From: Odoribacter sp. UBA944
GTDB lineage: Bacteria; Bacteroidota; Bacteroidia; Bacteroidales; Marinifilaceae
Length of the DNA stretch: 46,212 bases
NCBI GenBank assembly: GCA_002293375.1
Contig: DBDA01000005.1
Span: 2,708 to 48,919, forward strand
Direction: 5' to 3'
Under the pieces are notes generated by a model. The model was not told where the DNA came from. It did not search any database and worked only from the letters and a program-made list of their open reading frames with translations. Both the position numbers and the translations under genes were made by a program. This document shows positions 33,573 to 41,115 of this stretch, piece after piece. Numbering within the stretch: position 1 is the stretch's first letter; each line of letters starts with the position of its first letter.

Positions 33573-34004
33573 TTATGCCAGTTCCATTAAAACATCCCCC
33601 TGCAGCACCGAATCCCCCTCTTTCACCTTCACCGCGGTCACCGTACCCCCCTTTTCGGTCACAATGTTGTTCTCCATCTTCATCGCCTCCATGATCAGGA
33701 CGGTGTCCCCGGCCTTCACCGTATCGCCCACGGACACTTTCATCTTAAAGATCGTTCCCGGCAGCGGGGAGACAACCTTGTAGGCGCCGCTGCTCTCCGT
33801 CTTGGTGATCACCCCTTCGCCGGGTTTGTTAACCACCGGCTTCCGGGCCAGCACAGGAGTTTTGGTCACTGCTTTCTTCTCCTCCCCGTGCACTTCGACC
33901 TGATGGGGAGTGCCGTTTACATGTACAGTGGCTGTTTGGCCGTCAAATGCATGGACTTCTACTTCGTAAGTCTGGCCGTTTATTTTAAACTTGTAATTCT
34001 TCAT
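33573..34004 (-). CDS. biotin carboxyl carrier subunit of the decarboxylase
   Basis: From ATG 34002-34004 the protein has 143 residues. The C-terminal biotinyl domain holds the MEAMKMEN motif whose Lys carries biotin; before it is a Lys/Val/Pro-rich linker (KAVTKTPVLARKPVVNKPGE) typical of mobile carrier proteins. It shuttles the carboxyl group from the MmdA subunit to the membrane beta subunit. An upstream ATG at 34061 would overlap the oadG-like gene and is unlikely. It is 10 bases before oadB. Confidence 0.92.
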   Translation of the reverse strand: MKNYKFKINGQTYEVEVHAFDGQTATVHVNGTPHQVEVHGEEKKAVTKTPVLARKPVVNKPGEGVITKTESSGAYKVVSPLPGTIFKMKVSVGDTVKAGDTVLIMEAMKMENNIVTEKGGTVTAVKVKEGDSVLQGDVLMELA

Positions 34005-34012
34005 AGCTTCTT

Positions 34013-34384
34013 TTATTTTTTTACCGGCTGATTCATAACACCGTAGATCTTGGAACTCCACGGAGAGTACTGCTTGGGAGCATTGTGTATAGTGATCACA
34101 TTGCTCTCTTCATCGTGCAACTCCTCAAAATAGAGGTGCAACCCCATGGCGATCGCCGCATGAACATACACATCCAAAGAGATCGCAGGTGTTTCATCCG
34201 TAGGGACCGCCCGCTCTTTTTTCAGCTTTTTCCGGACATTCAGGTGCAACAGGTGCGGGATCGACTTAAAAATAAGGATCAGGATCGCCATAGACACAAA
34301 CACCACCACAATGCTAACGATAGAGATCATATATCCCCCCAACTCTGCCGCCCGGTCCACCAATAATAACATTAAATTCATCAT
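34013..34384 (-). CDS. OadG-family gamma subunit
   Basis: This 123-residue protein has one N-terminal membrane helix (MISIVSIVVVFVSMAILILI) and a charged cytoplasmic tail (LNVRKKLKKERAV), as in OadG/MmdD-like subunits that hold the carboxyltransferase on the membrane. The C-terminal half (AAIAMGLHLYFEELHDEE, PWSSKIYGVMNQPVKK) is typical of Bacteroidota OadG-related proteins. It lies between mmdA and the biotin carrier with gaps of 9 and 8 bases. Confidence 0.85.
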   Translation of the reverse strand: MMNLMLLLVDRAAELGGYMISIVSIVVVFVSMAILILIFKSIPHLLHLNVRKKLKKERAVPTDETPAISLDVYVHAAIAMGLHLYFEELHDEESNVITIHNAPKQYSPWSSKIYGVMNQPVKK

Positions 34385-34393
34385 CGCTCCGGA

Positions 34394-35956
34394 TTATAAA
34401 GGTATGTTACTGTGTTTCTTGGGCGGATTCATCACTTTTTTCGTCCGCAGGCTTTCAAACGCCCGGATAACGCGGAAACGGGTGTTGCGCGGCTCGATCA
34501 CATCGTCGATATAGCCGTATGCCGCCGCCTGATAGGGATTGGCAAACGTTTCGTCGTACTCGGCGATCTTCTCCTGCACAAATTTGGCCCGCTCCTCGTC
34601 GTCAGCGATCGCAGACAGCTCCTTGCCGTTCAGCACCTCGATAGCCCCTTGCGCCCCCATCACGGCAATCTGCGCCGACGGCCAGGCATAGTTGAAGTCA
34701 CCCCTCAACTGCTTGCAGGACATCACATCGTGCGCTCCGCCGTACGATTTGCGCAATGTCACCGTTACTTTCGGTACCGTAGCCTCTCCGTAGGCAAAGA
34801 GCAACTTCGCCCCGTGGATGATGATACCGCCATACTCCTGGCCGCTGCCCGGCAGGAATCCCGGCACATCCACCAACGTCAGGATCGGAATATTGAAACA
34901 GTCGCAGAACCGCACAAACCGGGCCGCCTTGCGGGAGGCCTGAATATCCAGTACGCCGGCCAGGAAACTGGGCTGGTTGGCGATCACACCCACCGGTATC
35001 CCGCCCATGCGGCAGAACCCTGTAATGATGTTTTTGGCAAAGTGGCGGTGCACCTCCAGGAACTCTCCGTGGTCCACCATCGCTTCAATCACCGACAGCA
35101 TGTCATACGGCTGGTTCGGATTATCCGGAATAAGGGAATTCAACGTATCTTCCAGCCGGTCAATGGGATCGGTGCAATCGATCATCGGGGCATCTTCCAG
35201 ATTGTTGGAAGGCAGGTAAGAGAGCAGTTTCCGGATGATCATGATCCCTTCCTCTTCGTTTTCCACCCGGAAATGCGACACGCCGGATTTGGACGAGTGT
35301 ACGCCGGCGCCGCCCAGATCTTCCGTACTGATGTCTTCACCGGTAACGGTTTTGACCACTTTCGGGCCGGTCACGAACATATAGGAGGTCTCTTCGGTCA
35401 TCAAAATAAAGTCGGTCAGGGCGGGAGAGTAAACCGCTCCGCCGGCGCAGGGGCCGAATATGGCCGAGATCTGGGGGATCACCCCGGAGGCCATGATGTT
35501 GCGCTGGAAGATCTCCGCGTACCCCGCTAACGAGGTCACCCCTTCCTGGATCCGGGCGCCGCCGGAGTCGTTCAGGCCGATCACGGGAGCTCCTACCGCC
35601 ATGGCTTTGTCCATCACCTTGCAGATCTTCTGCGCCAACGTTTCGGACAACGCCCCCCCGAATACGGTAAAATCCTGTGCAAACACAAACACCAGACGGC
35701 CGTCGATCGTTCCCTGTCCGGTGACCACTCCGTCGCCCAGAAATTTGGTCTTCTCCATGCCGAAATTGGTGCAACGGTGAGTGACAAACATGTCAAACTC
35801 CTCAAAACTCCCGTCGTCCAACAACATCTCGATCCGTTCGCGCGCCGTCTGTTTTCCCTTCTTGTGTTGGGCCTCGATTCTTTTCTCGCCGCCGCCCACC
35901 TTTGCTTCCACACGCAGGTCGATCAGCTTTTTCAATTTATCCTGGTTCGTCATCAT
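34394..35956 (-). CDS. mmdA: methylmalonyl-CoA decarboxylase / acyl-CoA carboxylase carboxyltransferase subunit
   Basis: This 520-residue protein is a biotin-dependent carboxyltransferase: TARERIEMLLDDGSFEEFD, FVFAQDFTVFGGALSE, GLNDSGGARIQEGV, IFGPCAGGAVYSPALTDF and ITGFCRMGGIPVGVIANQPS. In this operon, with beta, gamma and carrier subunits and the epimerase, it most likely decarboxylates (S)-methylmalonyl-CoA to propionyl-CoA and drives Na+ export. Propionyl-CoA carboxylase beta subunits are nearly identical in sequence, so the direction is inferred from the neighbours. Confidence 0.94.
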   Translation of the reverse strand: MMTNQDKLKKLIDLRVEAKVGGGEKRIEAQHKKGKQTARERIEMLLDDGSFEEFDMFVTHRCTNFGMEKTKFLGDGVVTGQGTIDGRLVFVFAQDFTVFGGALSETLAQKICKVMDKAMAVGAPVIGLNDSGGARIQEGVTSLAGYAEIFQRNIMASGVIPQISAIFGPCAGGAVYSPALTDFILMTEETSYMFVTGPKVVKTVTGEDISTEDLGGAGVHSSKSGVSHFRVENEEEGIMIIRKLLSYLPSNNLEDAPMIDCTDPIDRLEDTLNSLIPDNPNQPYDMLSVIEAMVDHGEFLEVHRHFAKNIITGFCRMGGIPVGVIANQPSFLAGVLDIQASRKAARFVRFCDCFNIPILTLVDVPGFLPGSGQEYGGIIIHGAKLLFAYGEATVPKVTVTLRKSYGGAHDVMSCKQLRGDFNYAWPSAQIAVMGAQGAIEVLNGKELSAIADDEERAKFVQEKIAEYDETFANPYQAAAYGYIDDVIEPRNTRFRVIRAFESLRTKKVMNPPKKHSNIPL

Positions 35957-35966
35957 ATAAAAAAGT

Positions 35967-36371
35967 TTATTTTTTTCCGCAGATCTCGGTTAAAACCCGG
36001 TTAGTCGATTTCGGGTGCAAAAAAGCGATTTTCAACCCTTCCGCTCCGTTCCGGGGAGTTTTATCGATCAACTGGCAGCCGGCCTCTTCCGCCTCTTTCA
36101 GCGCCTCAGTCACATCCTCCACCGCATAAGCAATGTGGTGCATGCCGCCGCCGGTCTTCTCTACAAACTTCCCGATCGGCCCTTCCGGGTCCGTCGATTC
36201 CAACAATTCGATCTTTGTCTGCCCCACCTGAAAAAAGGCCGTTTTCACCTTCTGGTCCTTTACTTCCTCTATAGCATAGCACTTCAGGCCCAGTACCTTT
36301 TCGTAAAAAGGGATCGCCTCTTCCAGGCTTGTAACCGCAATACCAATGTGTTCAATATGAGTCGGTGTCAT
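35967..36371 (-). CDS. mce: methylmalonyl-CoA epimerase
   Basis: This 134-residue protein is a glyoxalase-fold epimerase: HIEHIGIAVTSLEEAIPFYE, TKIELLESTDPEGPIGKF and GGGMHHIAYAVEDV, with metal-binding His/Glu residues in these segments. It interconverts the R and S forms of methylmalonyl-CoA, feeding MmdA. It is the first gene of the operon, 10 bases before mmdA. Confidence 0.95.
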   Translation of the reverse strand: MTPTHIEHIGIAVTSLEEAIPFYEKVLGLKCYAIEEVKDQKVKTAFFQVGQTKIELLESTDPEGPIGKFVEKTGGGMHHIAYAVEDVTEALKEAEEAGCQLIDKTPRNGAEGLKIAFLHPKSTNRVLTEICGKK

Positions 36372-36493
36372 AAATCAAAAATTAAAATGAATACTCTGCA
36401 ATTTTTTCGCCCCCGAAAGTACTCATACTTATTGCCATTACCAAAAAAATCACCCAAAAAACGGGCAGATAATTCTCACAAATAATCAGATAC

Positions 36494-37021
36494 TTAATTC
36501 GCGTGCAGGTTATCTATGAATTTCCGGGCCTCCTCGCCGTAGTAACAGATCACGGGCGTAGCCGTTTCGTATGTATAGGGGACATACTCCAGCAATTGGA
36601 CCGCTGCAAATTCCCGGTTCCCGGCGTACAGGACATCCAGCCGGATACCCGTGTTCGCCAGCCGTTTGAGTCGTTTCAACGATTCGAACCGCCTGTCCTC
36701 AATGCTGTCAAACAGCGGCTGGCGCTCCTTAGCGTCGAAATAGACACGCTCCTTTTTCAAATTGCTGCCGGCCGGTAGGAATACATACACCTTGTTGCCC
36801 GTAAAAAATTTGACAACACCCACCAGCAACAGACAAACAGCTGCGGTATACAAAAAAGTAGGGAGGGCCGAGTTCGGATCCCCGATGGCTTTCGCGCCCA
36901 GAAAACAAAGGACGCCGGTTGCAAACAATACCAGTGCGGCCGGAGAGAGGCGACTTTTTTTCACCACTTCCCCGTGGGTCGCATGTTCAATATCTTCAAT
37001 AAGGGTTTTATATTTTTCCAT
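36494..37021 (-). CDS. unknown membrane protein with two helices
   Basis: I do not recognise this 175-residue protein. It has two close membrane helices (AALVLFATGVLCFLGAKAI and LYTAAVCLLLVGVVKFF) near the N-terminus and a soluble C-terminal part (residues about 80-175, NKVYVFLPAGSNLKKERVYF, ending YGEEARKFIDNLHAN) with mixed alpha/beta character. It is a single minus-strand gene upstream of the mce operon, 122 bases away. Confidence 0.7.
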   Translation of the reverse strand: MEKYKTLIEDIEHATHGEVVKKSRLSPAALVLFATGVLCFLGAKAIGDPNSALPTFLYTAAVCLLLVGVVKFFTGNKVYVFLPAGSNLKKERVYFDAKERQPLFDSIEDRRFESLKRLKRLANTGIRLDVLYAGNREFAAVQLLEYVPYTYETATPVICYYGEEARKFIDNLHAN

Positions 37022-37172
37022 GACAGATACATGTTAATGCTCCCGGCTCCTCTCCAAAAGAAGAACCGGAAAAAATAAATACTTAAAAGGTTGTTTAGAA
37101 GTTGTTTGAATTTTCCGCCGAAGCTTTAAGCTCGGTCGAACAACAGCATATACGCTGAGGGGTATCCGTCCG

Positions 37173-37544
37173 CTAAATGATGATTTTCCGCAACGCGTAA
37201 ATGTAGTAACCCGCCTCCTTCTTTTGAATCAGGTAACGGTTGTAGTTTCGGCAAACAAAATTTTTTCCCTCCGGAACGACCGGAAGCGAACTCCACCGCA
37301 CCGCCTCCTTGAAAAAAGAGGGCGCAGCGTGTGGGTATCTTCTAAATTGCAGCCGGCTTCCGAACGGACTGTTCTGCTGCAGTACATCCGCTACCTGGCA
37401 AGCTCTCAAAATGGCCGCCAGCCGGTGTACATCCTCCCGGCCTTCCGTCCACTCGGCCTGTTCCTGCTGCGGGGCCGCACCGGCAGCAAACGTGCTCTCC
37501 GCTGAAAACAGCGAAAACAGCAAAAGCAGGATCAGGTAACACAT
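37173..37544 (-). CDS. small exported protein of unknown function
   Basis: The protein (123 residues from the ATG at 37542-37544) has a signal peptide (YLILLLLFSLFSAESTFA) and a small mature domain with paired Cys residues and aromatic residues (RLQFRRYPHAAPSFFKEAVR, NFVCRNYNRYLIQKKEAGYY). I do not recognise the family. A -7 box TATATTTG at 37559-37566 (minus) would place the transcript start at or after the first ATG (37553), so either the message is leaderless or the second Met is used. Confidence 0.6.
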   Translation of the reverse strand: MCYLILLLLFSLFSAESTFAAGAAPQQEQAEWTEGREDVHRLAAILRACQVADVLQQNSPFGSRLQFRRYPHAAPSFFKEAVRWSSLPVVPEGKNFVCRNYNRYLIQKKEAGYYIYALRKIII

Positions 37545-37558
37545 AGATTTCATCCTTG

Positions 37559-37566
37559 CAAATATA
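37559..37566 (-). promoter_or_regulatory. -7 promoter box of the small exported protein
   Basis: Minus strand TATATTTG, a perfect box, only 6 bases before the first possible ATG. The 12-mer GAGTCTGTTTAA lies just upstream (37579-37590). Confidence 0.55.
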
Positions 37567-37660
37567 GAAAGGATTTTTTTAAACAGACTCTAAACTGTAT
37601 CAGGAAAAAGTATTAATTTTACCAAATACAATTCCATTTTCGTGCCCAAGTAAACAACCT

Positions 37661-39133
37661 ATGAACATCAAAGAGATCATCACCCACCCCGAAGGGCGGC
37701 GGTTGGAGTTTAAGGAGGTCCTGCCGGAGCATGCGGACTTGGCGAAAACCATCATCGCCTTTGCCAATGATGCCGGCGGTGAATTGTATATTGGCATCAA
37801 AGATGCCCCCCGCGAGGTCGTGGGACTGCCCGAAGAGGAACTCCCCGCTATAGAGGAACAGATCAGCAACATCATTTTCAATCGTTGCTACCCCGCAATT
37901 CTGCCCGAGATCACTTTCCTGACCGAAGGCGACAAACACCTGATCCGGGTGACGGTCTTTCGTGGCAGCACCCCGCCTTATCACCTGAAAGAAAAGGGTA
38001 AACGACAAGGGACTTACATCCGGGTCGGTTCAACCAACAGGGTGGCGGACGAAGAGATCATCGCCGAGTTGGAACGCCGCAAGCGCAACATTTCGTTCGA
38101 CAGCGAACGGGTGATGGACAAACCTGCTGCAACATTGGAAATTAAGATGTTTGCTGTTGAATACCAAGATAAAACAGGTGATAAACTGGACGAGGCGACT
38201 CTGCGGAAATTGGAACTGACAAAAGAGGTACAGGGTGTGGAGTATCCGACAAACGCTCTTGTGCTTTTCTCCGATGACGAACTCCGGCAGTCGATGTTCC
38301 ACTTTGCTAAAGTGGAGTGTGCAAGATTTAAAGGTACCGGATCAGAAGAGTTTATCGACCAAAAAAGTATTCTCTCCAACATCTCGACACAAGCGGAAGA
38401 GGCATACAACTTCGTATTGCGCCACATCAACAAGGGCGCCACTGTCGAAGGCGTTTATACGGTTTCACGTTGGGAATATCCTGTGAAAGCAATACGGGAA
38501 GCCATTCGAAACGCCATTGTACATCGCGACTATTCACTTACAGGCAAAGATGTCAAAGTGGCTGTTTACGACGATATGATCGAAATTACCAGTCCGGGAT
38601 TGCTACCGCCGTCAATTGATTATTCGGCAATGGAGAGCCGCCAAAGTGATGCCCGAAACAAAATCATTGCGCCGGTTTTCAAGCGATTGGGCATCATTGA
38701 CCAATGGGGAAACGGATTAAAACTGATCGCAGACGAATTGCGGGATTATCCGCAGATCGACTTTCGCTGGCGGGAGATCGGACTGTCGTTTCAGGTGCAA
38801 TTCGTGAAGCTCGATTTTGAGGCAAAACAAGAGCTTGGGCAAGAGCTTGGGCAAGAGCTTGGGCAAGAGCTTGGGCAAGAGCTTGGGCAAGAGTCCGCGA
38901 CCAGGACGATGTATAGTTTTATCCTCGAAAAATTGGCAGTCGAACCGTTATCAAGGCAGGAGTTGATGATCGCTTTTGGGTTGAAAAAGGTCTCCGGATA
39001 TCTCAACAGAACCATCAAAAAGTTACTGTCTCAACACCTTATCGAGCAAACCATCCCTGAAAGTCCCACCCATCCGGCTCAAAAATTGCGTCTCACTATG
39101 CGCGGGAAGATGTTTTTGGAACTGTTGGGATAA
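37661..39133 (+). CDS. Schlafen/AlbA-2 and ATPase-domain regulator with a QELG repeat
   Basis: This 490-residue protein has an N-terminal Schlafen AlbA_2 domain (EGRRLEFKEVLPEHADLAKT, FANDAGGELYIGIKD, QGTYIRVGSTNR), a GHKL-type ATP-binding C-terminal domain (AIREAIRNAIVHRDYS, EITSPGLLPPSI, QWGNGLKLIADELRDYPQ) and a C-terminal winged-helix segment. Between the last two, residues 390-411 are five copies of QELG encoded by a perfect 12-bp tandem repeat. Such proteins are annotated as transcriptional regulators or ATP-dependent helicase-like proteins, and some sit in defence loci; the role here is unknown. It is a single plus-strand gene. Confidence 0.85.
   Translation: MNIKEIITHPEGRRLEFKEVLPEHADLAKTIIAFANDAGGELYIGIKDAPREVVGLPEEELPAIEEQISNIIFNRCYPAILPEITFLTEGDKHLIRVTVFRGSTPPYHLKEKGKRQGTYIRVGSTNRVADEEIIAELERRKRNISFDSERVMDKPAATLEIKMFAVEYQDKTGDKLDEATLRKLELTKEVQGVEYPTNALVLFSDDELRQSMFHFAKVECARFKGTGSEEFIDQKSILSNISTQAEEAYNFVLRHINKGATVEGVYTVSRWEYPVKAIREAIRNAIVHRDYSLTGKDVKVAVYDDMIEITSPGLLPPSIDYSAMESRQSDARNKIIAPVFKRLGIIDQWGNGLKLIADELRDYPQIDFRWREIGLSFQVQFVKLDFEAKQELGQELGQELGQELGQELGQESATRTMYSFILEKLAVEPLSRQELMIAFGLKKVSGYLNRTIKKLLSQHLIEQTIPESPTHPAQKLRLTMRGKMFLELLG
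38828..38893 (+). repeat. 12-bp coding tandem repeat, 5.5 copies
   Basis: The unit CAAGAGCTTGGG is repeated exactly five times (38828-38887) followed by CAAGAG. It encodes (QELG)5 in the linker before the C-terminal winged helix of the AlbA_2 protein. Copy-number change would keep the frame and only alter linker length. Confidence 0.95.
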
Positions 39134-39197
39134 TTAGAGTCTGTTTAAATTTTTCACCGAAGTTATTTGAGTGCTTTTTAACAGGCCCTTAAATCCA

Positions 39198-39265
39198 TAT
39201 TATTCAATAATAGTTCAATTTTATTGAAATCTATTTTGATATTATTGAAATAGAAGTTATCTTTG
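39198..39265 (+). promoter_or_regulatory. promoter with three palindromes ahead of the DUF2089 gene
   Basis: TATCTTTG at 39258-39265 is a perfect -7 box, 19 bases before the ATG. Upstream lie three adjacent palindromes: TATTATTCAATAATA (39198-39212), TTCAATTTTATTGAA (39214-39228) and a longer one with CTATTT/AAATAG ends (39231-39253). They are good operator candidates, possibly for autoregulation by the HTH-containing DUF2089 protein that follows. Confidence 0.6.
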
Positions 39266-39284
39266 TCGAAAATCCAACCACACC

Positions 39285-39554
39285 ATGTTACCCTGTTATT
39301 GTCCCAGTTGCAAGCAGCAATTAAAAGTAAGGAGATTACAATGCGAAGCGTGCGGAACAGAAGTTTCCGGCAACTACACACTTCCCGTACTCACACTTTT
39401 AAATCCTGATGAACAGGATTTTATCCTTAAATTTATCAAACACAGCGGCAGCCTGAAGGAGATGGCCGGAGAATTGAAACTCAGTTACCCCACCGTAAGG
39501 AATCTCTTGAATGACATCATTGAAAAAATCAAATCCTATGAGCAATCATTTTAA
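39285..39554 (+). CDS. DUF2089-like zinc-ribbon and HTH protein
   Basis: This 89-residue protein has a zinc ribbon with two CxxC pairs (CPSCKQQ and CEACGTE) and a helix-turn-helix (LKEMAGELKLSYPTVRNLLNDI). This is the DUF2089 layout, thought to be a small DNA-binding regulator. It overlaps the next membrane-protein gene by 17 bases, a pair frequently seen together. It heads a plus-strand cluster of four genes to 42825. Confidence 0.85.
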   Translation: MLPCYCPSCKQQLKVRRLQCEACGTEVSGNYTLPVLTLLNPDEQDFILKFIKHSGSLKEMAGELKLSYPTVRNLLNDIIEKIKSYEQSF

Positions 39555-40125
39555 TCTCATGTTCAATCCGTTTGTCCGTATTGCCGGATACAAGGCTTTT
39601 TTGATCGGGGCTATTTTCCTCCTTTTAACGGCCATTGTCGGAAATAGCAATCATATCTATTTCATCGGCATTGTCAGCGTCAAATCCATTTTCGGATTAC
39701 AACTGCACGACGCGCTTATGCTACAGGCCATTGCCATCGGCGTCGCCGTACCTGTTTTTTACCTCATAGGGCTACTCGCTGCCAAAGGTGTCCGGTTTCA
39801 GGACATGCTCGGTACGGTCACACTCTCCAGGTTCCCTTGCCTGATCAGCGCCGCCTTCGGTTTTTTAGTAAAAAAAGAACACGAAACCCAATTGATGGAA
39901 ATGCTTCTATCGGGAAAAATAGACTTCACCGCCACCCTCGGATTTTGGGTATTCATACTCATCGCCATCTCCGGCAGTATATGGAGCATTGCGTTGCTAT
40001 ACAAGGCATTTAAAATCTCCACCGGCATTAAACAAAGCGCCAAACTGACCGGGTTGTTTATCGCTGGCATTCTGCTCACCGAATGCACAGCATTTGTCTT
40101 AACGAAATCATATTTTAACCTTTAA
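39538..40125 (+). CDS. Yip1-like membrane protein
   Basis: From ATG 39538 this 195-residue protein has about five membrane helices (LIGAIFLLLTAIVG, AIAIGVAVPVFYLIGLL, FWVFILIAISGSIWSIALL, LTGLFIAGILL). It resembles the YIP1-like membrane proteins that follow DUF2089 genes in Bacteroidota. The 17-base overlap with the DUF2089 gene indicates coupled translation; an anti-sigma-like or sensing role is possible but not shown. Confidence 0.7.
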   Translation: MSNHFNLMFNPFVRIAGYKAFLIGAIFLLLTAIVGNSNHIYFIGIVSVKSIFGLQLHDALMLQAIAIGVAVPVFYLIGLLAAKGVRFQDMLGTVTLSRFPCLISAAFGFLVKKEHETQLMEMLLSGKIDFTATLGFWVFILIAISGSIWSIALLYKAFKISTGIKQSAKLTGLFIAGILLTECTAFVLTKSYFNL

Positions 40126-40136
40126 CTACTACCCAA

Positions 40137-41090
40137 ATGATGAAAAAATTTTTACTAATAGCTTGTTTATCGATCTCCGGCTGTATGTCCTTGCATGCAC
40201 AGGAGGAAGAAGTCGTGCTGCACACCCCGACAGGCGATTTGTACGGCACCTTGTTAATGCCGGAACAGGCAAGCGGTATGCCGGTGGCACTGATCATCGC
40301 CGGATCGGGGCCTACCGACCGCAACGGCAATACGCCCCTGATCCCGGGCGGTAACAATTCCCTGAAAATGCTGGCGGAACTGTTCGTTGAGAACGGAATA
40401 GCTGCGCTTCGTTTCGATAAACGCGGGATCGCTGCCAGCAGAAAGAGCATGGGCAGTGAAGCGGATGTCACTTTTGATACCTATGTAGACGACGCCAAAG
40501 CATGGGTGGCATTATTGGCGAAAGACCCCCGCTTTTCGGGCGTCATCATTGCCGGGCACAGCGAAGGTTCTTTGATCGGAATACTTGCCGCTGCAAACAA
40601 CAAAGAGGTGAAAGGATACATCTCCATCGCAGGCCCGGGAGAGAATACGGCAACCCTTATCAGGAGGCAATTGTCCAACCAACCCGAACGGATACAGGCA
40701 GAAGCCGAACGCATTCTCAGTCAATTAGAAGCGGGAAAAGAGGTGAACGATGTCTCTCCCTTTATGCAAAGCCTTTTCCGCCCCTCCATACAACCCTTCC
40801 TCATCTCCCTGTTTAAATACGATCCGGCGAAAGAGATCGCCAAATTAAATGTGCCCATACTGATCATTCAGGGCTCCACCGACATCCAGGTCGCAGAAAA
40901 CGACGCGACGCTTTTATCAAAAGGCAACCCCAAAGCCCAATTGGCCCTCATCGGGAACATGAACCACGTACTGAAAGAGTGCAACACAACCGGGAGGAAC
41001 GCTCAGATCGCCACTTACGGCAACCCGGAACTGCCGCTTCCGACAGGTTTTAAAGAGCGCATAGCCGAATTTATATCTAAACGAAAGTAG
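40137..41090 (+). CDS. secreted alpha/beta hydrolase
   Basis: This 317-residue protein has a signal sequence (FLLIACLSISGCMSLHAQE; the Cys could also make it a lipoprotein) and an alpha/beta hydrolase domain: oxyanion-loop region LIIAGSGPTDRNGN, nucleophile elbow AGHSEGS, acid in LIIQGSTDIQVAEND and His in GNMNHVLKEC. It is similar to the dienelactone-hydrolase/serine-aminopeptidase-type esterases. The substrate is unknown. It lies 11 bases after the Yip1-like gene. Confidence 0.85.
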   Translation: MMKKFLLIACLSISGCMSLHAQEEEVVLHTPTGDLYGTLLMPEQASGMPVALIIAGSGPTDRNGNTPLIPGGNNSLKMLAELFVENGIAALRFDKRGIAASRKSMGSEADVTFDTYVDDAKAWVALLAKDPRFSGVIIAGHSEGSLIGILAAANNKEVKGYISIAGPGENTATLIRRQLSNQPERIQAEAERILSQLEAGKEVNDVSPFMQSLFRPSIQPFLISLFKYDPAKEIAKLNVPILIIQGSTDIQVAENDATLLSKGNPKAQLALIGNMNHVLKECNTTGRNAQIATYGNPELPLPTGFKERIAEFISKRK

Positions 41091-41115
41091 TAAAAATAAC
41101 CAACACCTTTACACG

